This document shows, piece after piece, positions 12,644 to 25,143 of a stretch of 64,000 nucleotides of DNA (positions within the stretch are counted from its first letter, which is position 1; each line of letters opens with the position of its first letter). The stretch comes from Marsupella aquatica (taxonomy: Eukaryota; Marchantiophyta). Both the position numbers and the translations under genes were made by a program. A model generated the notes under the pieces. The model did not search any database. It was not told the origin of the DNA and was given only the letters and a program-made list of their open reading frames with translations. The stretch spans positions 7,688,001 to 7,752,000 of the forward strand of contig OZ316893.1 in the NCBI GenBank assembly GCA_973895155.1, read 5' to 3'.

Positions 12644-13708
12644 TCACAATATGTCATCATCATCGAGTAAATCTACCTCATGCGAGCTCGATGCTGCGTT
12701 AGCAGAGGCAGTAGGGACCTTTACTCGACAATCCCTTTTCATGTGGCCTGGCTTGCCACAATTCCAACATGCAAGAGGCTTCCTCTCTTGCGATTTTCCT
12801 CTGGATTTAGATCTCCCCCGTGATGTAGATCTAAACCTGTTCTGCCCATTCGTGCGCTGCGTTGCTCTTCCCCTGTTCACATTGAGCGCAGTGCCAGAAG
12901 AAGATGCTGTCTGTGATTGACCCAGCTTCTTCTGAGCATCATCAGACAGTAAAGAGCTTACCACCTCATTATACGAAATGGACTTCAGATCTCTGTACAA
13001 GAGCACCTGTTTCAAGCCCTGATATGACGGCGGTAAGGAGCTTAGCAGAAGCAAGGCCTTATCCTCATCTTCAACTCCTTTTCCCAGGTTTGACAGATCA
13101 ACCGCTAGACTGTCAAACTCATCTAGGTGATCCTGCATCTTGCTCCCTTCCTTGAGCCTGAGGCTCATCAAGAGAGACTTCTTGTACAGCCGGTCTGACG
13201 CATCTTCCCGGTAGTACTTCTCTCTTAGAGCCTTGAATAGTGACGCGCAATCCGCATAATCATCCAGCTGCTTGATGATGTGCGGCTTGAGATATAGCAT
13301 CACTGCATTGACAGCAATCACCTGCTCCTGTCTCCATTGCCTCACTGAAATCTCCTCCTCTCCATCATACTGCTCTCGCGATGAAAGCAGATGAGCTAAG
13401 CCCATGGCCCGTAGAACACCCTTCACTTGTTTCTCCCAGAGCAAGTAATCAGTACGACCATCGTACTTCTCCACCTCAAACTTCACTCCTCCAAATCTAG
13501 CCATCTCCCTCTTCTTCCCTACTACCGACAGCTCTGGTAGTAACACAGCTTCCTCCACTGCACGCCGCACCGGTGATCGTACCGGTGTTATAAGTTCCTC
13601 CTCAAACGGTAGCAGCTCCTCCTCAGACTCTCCGTCTGACCGTCGCGATCCTGAAGCTCCACCGACGCCAATTCTTCTAGTATTCTCCGAGTCACTCATA
13701 TGAAACAA
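12644..13708 (-). CDS. gag: Copia gag polyprotein with CCHC zinc knuckle
   Basis: 354 codons from ATG at 13708. The middle matches the UBN2/gag type (YDGRTDYLLWEKQVKG, later LPPSYQGLKQVLL), and near the C-terminus is one zinc knuckle CWNCGKPGHMKRDC (about 12731-12772). It ends at a TGA after a DDDD stretch. Since the protease frame continues in the same register after that stop, gag and pol were probably one frame and this TGA is a mutation; a regulated stop cannot be excluded. The product would form virus-like particles packaging the element's RNA. Confidence 0.92.
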   Translation of the reverse strand: MFHMSDSENTRRIGVGGASGSRRSDGESEEELLPFEEELITPVRSPVRRAVEEAVLLPELSVVGKKREMARFGGVKFEVEKYDGRTDYLLWEKQVKGVLRAMGLAHLLSSREQYDGEEEISVRQWRQEQVIAVNAVMLYLKPHIIKQLDDYADCASLFKALREKYYREDASDRLYKKSLLMSLRLKEGSKMQDHLDEFDSLAVDLSNLGKGVEDEDKALLLLSSLPPSYQGLKQVLLYRDLKSISYNEVVSSLLSDDAQKKLGQSQTASSSGTALNVNRGRATQRTNGQNRFRSTSRGRSKSRGKSQERKPLACWNCGKPGHMKRDCRVKVPTASANAASSSHEVDLLDDDDIL

Positions 13709-14645
13709 TCACAAAAAAACATCTTTTTTCGAAACTTCTCACAAAACTCAAAACTCAACACCGCCGCGTAGCCCACGAAGCTAGGAGTCCAATACTGAAA
13801 TCCGAAATCAAAATCAAAATTCGACGGAAAAGTTATTCAAATTTCGGTCGGGGTGGGTAAAACCTTGGGAAACTCCCCCGTTTTGACCACCTCGGAGAAT
13901 AACCAAAATACCGAGTACAACCTGTCGTCGGAATCGTGATGTGATCGGTGCGCCGCGTTGCTAACTCCAATGGCAACGTCCTTTGCCGCCGCCGTTTCCA
14001 ACTAGAAAAATGAACGCCGCCGACGGTAAATGGTGCCGAATTTCACCGGCATAGTTTGCAGCTTCAGCAGAGTAGAAAATTTCTGCCGCGTTGTCTTCAC
14101 TCTGCGTCAAGTGCCAATCCCTGACTCAAAATGACCGTCTCGCCACGATCTCTCCGTTGAGCCTCAGCACTTTGCGTTTCTTCCTCCGAGTCAAGCGTCA
14201 CGACGAGTAATCCGGTTCAGGGAAAAACAAGCACCATAGCTTGTCAAAAAAAAAACCAGAACGCCTCCTTCACTCGTCACGACGCACTCGTTTCGCAAAC
14301 GTCAGCAAACTAGATACCAAAACGACCAGCACGCTCCAACCTTCAACTTGAACTATCACATGCGACGCCCCGCACACCGCACAGCTCACACCGTTGAAGA
14401 AATAATCTTTGGTTTCTCCCCCGAAATACAGTCAGACACGAATAAACCCTGAACGACGCAAACTTCAATTCCTCCGCACCACGGATACCGATCAGCGAGC
14501 TCTAACCACCGTTAGAATGCCCTCTCACTAACCTATCCACTCAACCACACACAATCGAGTTTCATGCGACGAAACTCTGAATGTACCATCAACAATGAAC
14601 GCTGGAAAAACCTGTCACGAAAAAACCTCGTCACCTCCCAGGCAT

Positions 14646-14657
14646 GCTCTGATACCA
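14646..14657 (-). other. Primer binding site, initiator tRNA-Met type
   Basis: Minus strand reads TGGTATCAGAGC two bases inside the 5' LTR, complementary to the 3' end of plant initiator tRNA-Met, the usual copia primer. Confidence 0.93.
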
Positions 14658-14659
14658 CT

Positions 14660-15003
14660 TGTTGAGCATAGACGACATTCGTAACGGCAAGCCCATGAAC
14701 CATCTAACGCACATTAGTCGACACAGAGAGATACGTGGTTCACCTCCACATGAGGCTACGTCCACGGGAACACACAAGAGCTTTACTGCACTCTAGGCCG
14801 ACCGGCCATACCAAGCATTCACAGCACAAGCTCTCCCTATCTCTCAACTAGCTCCGTAACAATGAGCCTAAGTTCCACCAGGGTCTGGCATCAGCCCTGG
14901 CTATATGCATAACAGCACTACCGCTAACCTTAGCTAGGTCCTAACCCGAGTTAGCCTAACTGTGGTTAGCACAAGAGTCACAAGACTAGAGCAATATCTA
15001 ACA
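14660..15003 (-). repeat. 5' LTR of the copia element
   Basis: 344 bp, near-identical to the left LTR, with TG...CA ends. Drives transcription leftward. Confidence 0.96.
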
Positions 15004-15008
15004 GTCTA
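15004..15008. other. Target-site duplication, right (GTCTA)
   Basis: Second copy of the 5-bp duplication at 8870-8874, directly after the right LTR. Confidence 0.93.
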
Positions 15009-16300
15009 GTGAGCTTGAATACTTCATCGTAGAAAATTTTGATTGGTTTTCAATTGTCAATCGCCCAGAGACAATTCACTGGAAGATGGGTTTCAATTGA
15101 CATCATAATCATATCAGTTTACACACCGACCTATCCAAGCTCACCTAGCCCCTGTCGAAGCTCACAGTTGCACAGCTCAAAAAAGTGTTGAAGTTAGATT
15201 ATACCGCCAAACTACACCAAATGGCATCCCAATGGGAAGAAGACAATGACTATGACGGTGTTCGGCGTCAAGCATGGGCTACGCTCGGACTATTATGGTA
15301 TCCCGTGCACCGGTCTACCTTGAGGGCACGAAAAGCAGGTCCTGCCGCCCATCCACGCCCAGTACAAATTTGAGGGTACGGCTTACGGCCGAGATCTTGC
15401 CCGCGTTGTTTGGAGATCTAAGGGCGAACCCCGACAACACTCTTTGAGGGCTGATGGAATCCTCAACGTAGCCGGTCAGTCGGTTTGTACAAGTCCAACG
15501 CCTAGATCTACACAAGTCATATGATTTTCACCGAATTGGTAGTTGGTACTTTCTTTTTTCCGTAGAATCGGCGCTCTGTGGGCAGAGCGACAGCTGAACA
15601 CAGTTATCTGCAATCCCAAGGCCCAACAAACCGATCTCACCGTCATGAATGGAACATTGAAACAAATTTCTCTCTGTCCAGAGTCCCGTAGTCTCATGTT
15701 GCATTGCTGCCGGCAGATTCTACACCCCATCCCATTCCAGTAAAGCATGGGTTGTAGAGGATGCCGTTTCTGACAACCTTCGGTAGTCGTCCAACATTCA
15801 ACGGAATTGTGGAAACCTGCACAGCCCAAATTTCATATCAGTAGAATGGGAATGAATTCATTGGGATCATTGCAACATTCTTCAAAATTTCTGCAACGGA
15901 AAATAGTCGACTTTTGCCTGTGGTAATTGACGTTCGCTAGCGAAAATTCTGCGGGGCACTTCTTGGCTCGCTTGTCAACTGATCCATCCAAGTGAGGAGA
16001 GGGTCCGTGAGAACAGTATGAATCTTGGTTTTCTCTGAGGACACAATTGTCTGTGGTCGTTTCTATATCGAATTTCTTTACGGCAACACTTTGCACAGAC
16101 TGATACTGACCATCGTATAGTTTCCGCTGCAGAGGTGATGGAATGGACACGAGGAGAAGAAGCAGGATAGTGAGAGTCGGCTGGTCTTAGACATGAAGAA
16201 ACATAGCTCGATTTCGGGACCACAATACCCACGTTGTGATTAGGCTAAAACGGCTTCTAGGTTAGACTGCGGAATCTTGCAGGGGTTGGCCGAGAACAGT
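15009..16300. other. Intergenic spacer
   Basis: Nothing recognised. Probably contains the promoter and 5' UTR of the gene starting at 16301. Open frames on both strands are short and unlike known proteins. Confidence 0.4.
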
Positions 16301-18225
16301 ATGGTGAGATCTCGGCAGGGGCCCAGCTTGAAGAAGTTGATGGTACTGACAATCGTGCTGGTTGCGGTCGTGTTGGTGTTCCGGAAGATGTCCTCGATTC
16401 CGCTCGATTTACTCTCGAAGCAGAGCTACAACCGGTGAGTTTCAGTGCTGACCAAATTGAAGCTCCATCACATGTCCGGAAGAGTTCTCACGGTTACGCT
16501 CCTCCCAATTCCTTTCACGTGCCTTCGGTTTCTAATGATTTTGACCTTTGCATTTCTTCCTTAGCCTCAAAGTTGCCAGTAGGCGGTCCTGCTCCCAGAC
16601 TGTCGGAGGAAAATACATCCATACTCTCCGAAAGGTTGCAATTATGGTCCACAACGCAGACTGTATCATGCGGAGAAACGGTAACACTGGTTGTTCTTTC
16701 GAAGTCCCCAATCGTGCAGACAGTTCTCCGTTTGATGAGCCTCGAAGCGGCCATTTACCTAAGTTTTGAACCCCTCATGTGGGCAGAAAGGGATACCAGT
16801 TGTTTGCTGACTCATCGTGAGGGAGAAAGAGGGCATAGGGCATTCACTTTAGTGAATGAGTGGAGACCCGATTCATTTCTAGAGCTGCATACAATCGAAT
16901 GAAGGACTGAAATGTCCCTTTGGTTGTTATGCCAAGTATACTGACATGTCTACCGTATGAATTTAAACATTTCGGAATCACTCGAAGGTCATCTCGGAGT
17001 TTCCCGTTCTCATCTCCCATGAATTTTGAGAAATACGATAAATACGAAGCAAAGCTTTGCAACAGGTTATCACTCGGCTGTCCTGTAGTAGCTTGAATTT
17101 TGGGGGTTCTCCCACAGATGAGCCTCGTTAACAGGGACCCGTGTCGTATCTCAATGTTTCTTGCAGAGTTTACTATGAACAAATGTATTCTGAGGTGAGC
17201 AATGAAGTCGCCGACTGGAGGCAAAGATATGACAATGAATTTGCAAGAGCTGAATCGAATCTACAATCACTGACTAAGGTACCATACAGTTGTAACAACA
17301 CTGTGTCTTCTGTCCATCCATGCAATCTCTGTTTTGCCTATTTGGCATGAGCGTCCCATGGTCCATTTGGGTTTCCCTGGCCCTTACATTCATGCATTCG
17401 TTCTCTGAACTACTCTCAACAGTCATTTTCTTAGGAACATGCAACAAAATCATTCTGGTCAAGAATCATCTGTAATTTCCTTTGGCATATCATGTGGAAC
17501 TCGTCTTATGTGATCATCAATCACTGCGAACATTTCACAATCGAAGGCTGGTGACTATTAATAACGTTCACCCCCTGTGCTATGTAATTATAGAAAAGTT
17601 CGGACGCTTTTGAAAATATTGCTTTTATAGTTTCTAATTGCCTACGGTAACCGTTGAAAAATATATCTGTCTACCTGCTCACTCCCTGTCTAATGTTGAC
17701 GTCATGTACTGTTGTGTTCGATTTGGCTCATCAGATGCAGAGTCAGGCAAAGATCCTTCAAGAGGTACAATTCACCGGACCTGAATGTCTTTCAACTTGT
17801 TTCCTTGAGAGCTCAATTGTAGCTGGGGTCCTGTTTGTTTTCCCTTGGGACACCCCAACTGTTGTGTGGTTCTTAACAGCTGTGTTATTGCATGAGTTTA
17901 TGGGCTTTGTTTGAGTGCTTTCTGGCGTGATCGCTGGGACAATTCAGGGAAATCCATCGTGCTCTATTGATTTCCCATCAGCAGTACCTGTGTATGCGTA
18001 AGTCACCGTCATGGTGCACCTATTTCCACTGGCTATTAGAACCCTCGTATCAAACGAAGAAGTGAATAGTATGCTTTAAGCCGGTTCTCAGCGCTCAGTT
18101 GCTCTCTGAAACAGTGAATGACGTGGTTTCTGTTACAGGAGAACGATTCTTTGAAGGCAGAACTGGTGAGACTGAAAGAGCAGGTACAACAACATGAAGG
18201 GTCCAGGATACTTGGAAAAAACTAG
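16301..18225 (+). CDS. Small single-pass membrane protein with coiled-coil tail, four exons
   Basis: Join of 16301..16434, 17167..17278, 17735..17764 and 18139..18225, about 120 residues. Junctions are GT-AG and phases agree (exon 1 ends in phase 2, then phase 0). The first 14 residues are basic (MVRSRQGPSLKK), followed by a hydrophobic segment at about residues 13-27 and then a polar, charged stretch with heptad-like spacing (VSNEVADWRQRYDNE; ENDSLKAELVRLKEQ). This predicts a type II membrane protein with a short cytosolic end and a coiled coil, of the kind seen in Golgi proteins; no family is recognised. The last exon either reads through to TAG at 18223, as given, or splices at 18183 to an acceptor near 19163, which would give a short ending followed by TGA. 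The tiny 30-nt exon lowers certainty. Confidence 0.6.
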
Positions 18226-19568
18226 AAAGATAGGAAAATTTGTGCTTGTTGCACGAACGCTCTAGCCATCCTCCAAATGTCCGTATTGATAATGTTCACA
18301 TGAAACGCCCACGCCCCCGGTAATGAGTTATTCTGCTAAAAACTATTATGATGAACGAAAGAAAAATTGAGAACCTGTGTCCTCTACACCTGTGAAAGTG
18401 GCAGAATTCGGAAAATATTTGTGTTGAGGAATATCTTGTGCCAGACTTGTTGCTCATTAGGGCATTAGTTATTTCCCCGCTCTTTGGGACACTGGGTTTT
18501 TGTTTAGCTCTTTGGTCTTCTAGGGATTTTCCGTTATTTTCTCTATTTTATTGTGTCTCCGCCATTTGGGATCCTGTCTCTTGGTTCTTTGGCAATGTAT
18601 ATACATATATTAATATTTAAATTGTGCATTAATCGAGTGCACCTCAAAAGTTATAATTAAAGGGACCTGGTAGCATGGTGCAACCATAGTTGATATCAAG
18701 CTCACAACAAAAGCATACCGAAAGAATGTTTTACACAAGCACCTGATTATAATGAATTATCTTGTTACTTATGTGCAAAAGGGTTACTTTGCTTGTTACT
18801 TTGAAGAGCTTATCGCAATTGTAGAAATCTATCAGAAAGTAAAAAAGCAGGATATTTGTGCATGTAAATGCGAACAAGAGTAATGCACAAAACCTATCTT
18901 GCTCAGATTTAATGGTCTCCACCAAATGGTTATGTTTTCTTCTGCGTCCATGACTGGACTGAGTGAATAAGTTGTTAGAAATAATTGTGCTCTGAGATAT
19001 CAAATTCATCTGGGCTGAACTTGGAGTGGAAGCCTTCTGCTAATCGGAAGCAGTTTTAGATATATCCATCTTCAAAATCTTCATCAAATATATTTGTTTC
19101 TCAGTGTGGACTGTAATTTATATATTTGGTGCCCTAATGTGTTGTGAATGAGGTTTTTCACAGGGCCAGCGATTGCTCTGCTGAGATTTGTGACCTTGCA
19201 ATTTATCTCTTACGGGTTCAATTGAAATTCTGAGGAATTATGATTTTAGAGTGCATAATAACACACAAGACGATAACAGGCTGATCCCAAATACATGAAC
19301 ATTTTTTGCAAATTACTCGACTTTGCACTTCTTACTTGGACTCTTGGATGGAGGGCGATTTACAGAAATCTAGAAGTCTCTGTTACAGACAAATGGTAAA
19401 GAGGAGAGCCCCAATCTGCAAATGAAAACGGAGAGGGCAAGAATCTCGAGAGTACTTCTAAAATAAACAAGCAAACTAAGGAGAAAGATCTGGACACCAT
19501 TCTCAGTTTAGGTGCACTATTCCACCGTTCAACTACACCAGAGGATTGAATAGTCCATAGATGCAAAG
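18226..19568. other. Intergenic spacer
   Basis: AT-rich. It may contain an alternative last exon of the upstream gene (acceptor near 19163) and any 5' exon of gene A, neither of which can be settled from sequence alone. Confidence 0.35.
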
Positions 19569-22500
19569 ATGTTTCAAGGGACTGGGAAGAAACAATTCCA
19601 TTGTCGTCGATGTATGCTAAAAGATGCACGGAGGAGGTTTCTCAATGGTGAGGACTTTGTGCGTGTCCAATTCCGAGAAATCAATGTCAATTCTAGAAGT
19701 CTATCACCCCATGGCTACAACAATAGCTTTGACAATCACACCAGGGACAAAGCAGGTATTGAACAGGACAACAACATACCAGAATATAGCCCCACATTGG
19801 AAGACGGCTCCATGGAGATTAATTTCTCATGTGAGAGGTGTTTGCATCATCACCAAGCCTATAGGGAAAGGGAGCACTTGGTGGAGCATCCAATAGCTGA
19901 ACCACTTGTATTTGACCGAGAAGAACATAGAACACGAGGAAGTGCCCCAAGAAAAACAAGAAGGGCATCACCAAAAGGGATTTGGACGGCGGACTCTTTG
20001 AGAGGTGCCATTGCTCACTCACTTGATTGTAGTGCATGGTTTCAAAGTAAAACTATGTGCGCGGTGATTTGAGGGTGGATTACATAATTTGTTATTACAG
20101 GTACTTCATCATTCTATGCTTCATCTTTCAATCAATCTTTAAGCCTAAGTGGTACTCCTTTCTCCAAATTTTTACGTGCATTCGAAACCCGCCTTATATA
20201 GAAGTATTCCTCAATTCTATGAGCTCCAAAATACTGTACGATGGTGATATGATTCTTTTTCTTTAATATATTTTTGTCATCTGAAGAACAAGTGAAACGT
20301 TTGTGGAATTACAATGACAGCGAGAACATTCTGTTAGCATCACTCAGAGGATTGAGTTTGACCTCTCGAAATTCAAATGCACGATTTTCACCTATATTAG
20401 CCAAGGGATCTCGTTAGCGCAAGCAGCTCGGGAGGCAGCTACTTTATACACAAGCTCGCAACTGTATCTCACCCATTTCCAGCATTAGAAAAATAGAAGT
20501 GGATGGTGTGAACAATGTTGCTGAGCATTTCAGAATGGATAGGACTTAATGTTGAATGCATAAAGCCAGTCATCTGTACAGAAAACACACGTTTAGATTG
20601 AACATGAAGCTCGTCAACGGGCTCTTAAAGCATTGCATCAAATATAGGACATTCACATATCAGAGTCTTTCCATGTAGACAAAACTTGGGACGCTAGTGG
20701 AACGAATAGAATTCATGTGTATCATTCAACCTGATCAACAAGTATGACATACAATACTTTGGAGAAACATAGGAAGGACTTGTGGTTTCATATACACCTT
20801 GTTCATCATCTTCAAAACGATAATTATAATTGCTAAATCCCCCTTTCTAACTTATTCAGGCCTTGATACTCATTCCCCCTCGCCCATGGGTGGGCGATGG
20901 GTTCTCTCTCCGTCACAAAGATTGTCAGAGAAGTGGAAGGAGGAGCATCTTTCATTGAGATTTTCAGATCCTTTGTTGACGAACTGTATACATTGCCTAC
21001 AGCACCATGGTTTTGACACAACTAAGTACAAGCGTGAGGCACAACCTGCTCAAGATAGATATACTTTGGGAAGTAATCCTCCGTTAATTGGATCTAAGGG
21101 CGAGGTTGAAGCTAAAGAATTCTCACCAAAAGACAACGTTGGTGAGTTCAGACAAAAGGAGAATGATGTTGCATGGTGGGCATCTTCTGAAGAGGAACGT
21201 GGACCGTGTAGAAGATGTTCATCTCATCATATGAACCATGAAAAGTTGCTAAATTTTAATGGAGAAACAAGAAAGAGAGCAACAAAGAATCACATCTCAA
21301 GGGCGCATCAAGATGGCAAGAGAAGAGAACGATGGATGGAAAGTAGCGGTTCTAGTCCAGAATTTGTAACTCCTACTGAAGAGGTGATACATCTCAACCT
21401 AAGCATTGAGGAAGTTGGCATGTCTCATGGACAAAGTACTAAACATCCACAACATTTTGAATCCACTCTAACCTGAAGAAATACCAAGAACTTAGGCAAC
21501 TTGAATGACTGACAGATGGGGAACGCACTTGCAAGTAGTAGGCCCTGGACAAGAGCAGAACTTATTGAGTACTAGGTTTCATGGTACTATGATACTATGG
21601 TACTAGCCTCTTGCTGAGAAGAACTAAGCAGCAGCATTCAGGGGAGGTTGAGGGAGCCACGCTACACTGGCTGTTTAGGTGCAGGGCATGGCCTGACAAG
21701 TTGGGCGGTTTTGGTGCCCTAGTGCAATTCAACGTTTACTTTTTTTGCTTGGGTGGCTTTTGCCTCCTTGTACTACTGATGGGGCTCTGTGTCTCCTTTT
21801 TCAAAGAAAAAAGAAAAGAAAAGAAGTAGGGTTGAGGCTTACAGACTGTTGGTCCGCTATATAATTTTTTTGTCAGGGTATCCATCCAAGTTATTCACTG
21901 AGTATAATTCTAAGAGGTACTGTACCTGGTAAAATCAAACTCACTCAAACCCAATCGAGTTATAATGATTGAAACTAGCCCCGACTACCCGTTCTTTGAA
22001 CATGTATAGCAGGGACGACAATAAAAATATCATTAAAAATATATTCATAATTCACATTTTTGAAGGTTAATGAAATGATAAAAAACCGTCATGCAAGTAA
22101 TTATTTTAATAATCATATATAGCATACCATACTCTTTTCTATGCACATCCCTAGTTCTATGCACATATGTTCTGGTAAATAGGAATCATGACGAAAAGTA
22201 TACATGCTTATCATTTGACATACATTATGGTCATGAGTTTTCACATCCACATGATGAGCATTGGAGTTACGGTCTAGAGGCTTCACTCTAGAAGCCTACA
22301 CCCCAATTCTAGCTTGTAGTTGGGGCTTTGTAAGTAAGATATGTAGCAACTGACTGTACTATTAAAATAGGTGACATGAAAGCAAGAATCCTTTTTTCTT
22401 AGTGTACATGAGCAAATTTCATAGCAAGATTGTGGAATAAAGGATTGTTGTTTTGATAAATACTTTCTGGGCTAAAATTGCAGTTTTCCAGGTCAAGCAC

Positions 22501-23983
22501 ACCAACTCCCCAAAGATCGTACAATTATAGGGAGTTGTACGAGAGAAAACTTCAAGCTGAAGGTGCCTCTAACACAAACAACACGTTGGATCTACACAGT
22601 CAGCAATGGAATCCTTCAAGGAAGATACCAACACATGATATTGCAGTATATATACGTCAATGTCAAGTTCCCATTAACAAAAGGAAAGATGATAATAACA
22701 GAGCAGGACACTCAAATGCATGGAATCTAGACAAGGTGAAACCAAGTCAAAAGGCCTCACCTGGGGCCTCACGAGGAAAGTTTTTACAACATCATGCATC
22801 TGAAGGCATAACATCAGCTCAACCTATGATGAAGCATGTTAAGAGAACCTTAGACTCCAGATCTAAGTCTCCAAAATGGTCCAAAGAATGTTTACACAAG
22901 AGGGAATTAACAAGACACAAAGATGAAAGACCAATTGACAGGATAGCCATGACAGAGAAGGGGCGTGTAAGGAATGGAATTAAGTATGAAAAGCTATTAG
23001 CTGTCAAAAGAACTCAAAGTGCAACACGTGGTGAAGGACAAGGGTCAGCGAGACAAATGATGTCTCCAAAGTTTGTGAGAGGACGTGCTAGAGCAAGAAT
23101 GGTACACAAGAGTCAAGTAGTGATTAAAACTCCAAAATTCACCAAAGAAAGTGATGAAGTCAAGAGATCCACATCTAGACATCAAAATGACAGAAGAGTT
23201 ATGATATTGGAGAAAAAGGAATCACGTTGGGCACCTCCTCCAAATTGGACAATTGGAAAAGTCACTATGTTCAAAGGAGTTAAAAAACCAAGTGTTGCCT
23301 CAAAGAAAAATTTGAAGAATGGGGAACCACTGCCTAGAAAGACCCAAGACCAAAAGGACAATTTATACCTGAAAACTATTTCTTTCAAAACTAGTCCAAA
23401 GCTTTCTCCATCTAGAGTGCACTCAAATGAGACAAGCTCAAGGTCGAAAGGGAATGACCCTCTTGAGGATAAGGTCAAGAGACAAGTTTATTCATCACAT
23501 GATGAAAACACTAATCTTGATTGCAAATTTGAGGTAATAAGTATTGAGACCAAAGAGTTAGAAGAAAGAAATCCAGACAGGAAACCTGTTTCATGTAGGA
23601 CTCAAAACTCATGCCCAAACCCAAAACGGATTTTCTTGAGGATCCCCAAATGTAGACAAAATAATATCAATGACAAGGATCAAAAGCGGGATCAAAAGGC
23701 TCCCATTCATGTGCCTAGTACAAAACCTAGTACAGAGCTAAAAGAGAAGTCTGCCATGTCCAGGGAGAAGTGTGATACAGATAGAGATATGAAGTTGAGA
23801 GTTGAAATTAGAAGTGAGTTGCCCTTGGATGTTGTTGATGGGAGACTCAAACAATTTTTGAAAGGTGTTGGTGGTCTCATTTACTACTCTCCAAAGGATG
23901 GAGGGATTCCACGGATTAAAGAGCTTACTAACTATTTCTCCGGGAAACAACCCTTGCTATGGTTCTCTCCTCGTTCTACTTAA
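19569..23983 (+). CDS. Gene A: CxxCxxHH knuckle-repeat protein, unrecognised family
   Basis: Three large exons are supported: 19569..20004 (ends in phase 1), 20860..about 21383 (enters in phase 1), and 22484..23983, ending in TAA. The first begins with a module M-F-x-G-T-x4-F-H-C-x2-C-x6-R-R, shared with gene B. Knuckles of form C-x2-C-x2-H-H lie at 19830-19853 (SCERCLHHH), 20984-21008 (NCIHCLQHH) and 21207-21230 (PCRRCSSHH); the last follows a Trp pair at 21174. The segment WVLSPSQRLSEKWKEEHLSLR aligns with the matching exon of B. The third exon is about 500 codons, very Lys/Arg/Ser-rich, with a more conserved-looking hydrophobic end. Four metal-type ligands per knuckle suggest Zn binding; a nuclear nucleic-acid role is only a guess. 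The start may be internal to an unseen first exon, and the donor of exon 2 is tentative. Confidence 0.7.
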
Positions 23984-25140
23984 GGAGGAACTGGAACATT
24001 CTTAGCACATGACACAATGAAGTCTTTCTGTAAGAGACTTAACACTCGTCATTGTATCAATGGATTATGCATGTAATAATGGCCTCTAATTTGTTGACAA
24101 GTCCTCTAAACTCTCAAATTTGATGAAGTTGCTTTGCTACAGACTAAGTTTTGCCACACTCTCAATTTGTATTTGATGGCTCTCACCACACTCAGTACAT
24201 ATATGCAATTGTTGCAATCTGTGCAGACCACTTTGTAGTATTATACTAAGGACATAAATCAGCATTTAATGTCCAAAACTCGGTATTCGATCCCATGGAA
24301 GAACAAGAAAGGAATGATTTTCTATCGTTTAACACTTATGAATGACTAAGGTCACAAAAAACACAAGTTTGAGCCTTTTACTATGATTGCTCAGCAAGGC
24401 ATAGATTTGAATGTTTGCTTAACATTGTAAATGCAATTAATAAAATGGAAACAAATAACAAAACACAATGAAATCTTGAGGTATGATGAGGGAGTCTGGA
24501 AAACACCAAGGTAACTTCTCATCAATACTTCATTTGATGTGATTTGGGTGGTATATCCGTAAGAACATTTTTGGAATGGATTACTGTACTAGGATGATTA
24601 CTAAAATGCCGTCAACACGTCTCAACTTTTCCTTCCAAAGGTACTCAGAAGAAACTAGTAATCAATCACTTCGATATCCAGTCGGTACTCTGAGTCACGA
24701 ATAATAAACACCATCATGATCAAATTGAAGTCACAGGTAATTGGTGAGTAACAATCTTTGCATCCCATGCACAAGCAATGTCACGCCAAAAACTATGCAT
24801 CAAGAACTCAAGAAGATGGGTTGTCACCACTTAAGGAATCTATTCCCTCATACTTCTGAGATTCAACTTCATACAAGTAATTTTACTTCAATGATCTAAA
24901 CTCTCAATCATTCAAACCAAGGAAGGGAGAAGAATTCCTTTTGCATTTGCAAGCAAAGGTGATTCCAGTGCTGCAACACATGCCACAGGCACTACTTTAT
25001 TTCTTCACACATGAAAATGACACAAATTCTACTTCATATAGGCTAGCAGGAACCCAAGGAGACTGAGATACTGAAAGGACATGCCCTTTCATATCTAAAG
25101 GGTCTTGAATAAACTTAATGACGATCATCCTTGAAAAGTG
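23984..25140. other. Spacer after gene A
   Basis: AT-rich, presumably 3' UTR of gene A followed by non-coding sequence. No exon recognised. Confidence 0.4.
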
Positions 25141-25143
25141 AAT

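Larger units (their letters stand above)
8875..15003 (-). mobile_element. Ty1-copia LTR retrotransposon, full length, coding region decayed
   Basis: About 6.1 kb, transcribed from the right LTR toward the left. Order along the minus strand: 5' LTR, initiator tRNA-Met primer site, leader of about 0.9 kb, gag, protease, integrase, reverse transcriptase, RNase H, polypurine tract, 3' LTR. Integrase upstream of RT makes it copia, not gypsy. The two LTRs are the same length and differ at roughly seven positions by eye, so the insertion is fairly recent. The coding region carries in-frame stops and a frameshift, so this copy is probably not autonomous. It sits between CGI121 and the small membrane-protein gene. 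Confidence 0.96.

Noticed and set aside
9421-13155. Plus-strand open frames across the copia element
   Set aside because: They are the reverse of well-supported gag and pol motifs on the minus strand.
16435-16902. Open frame directly after exon 1 of the small membrane-protein gene
   Set aside because: It begins at the GTGAGT donor; reading exon 1 straight through meets a stop at once, so this is intron.
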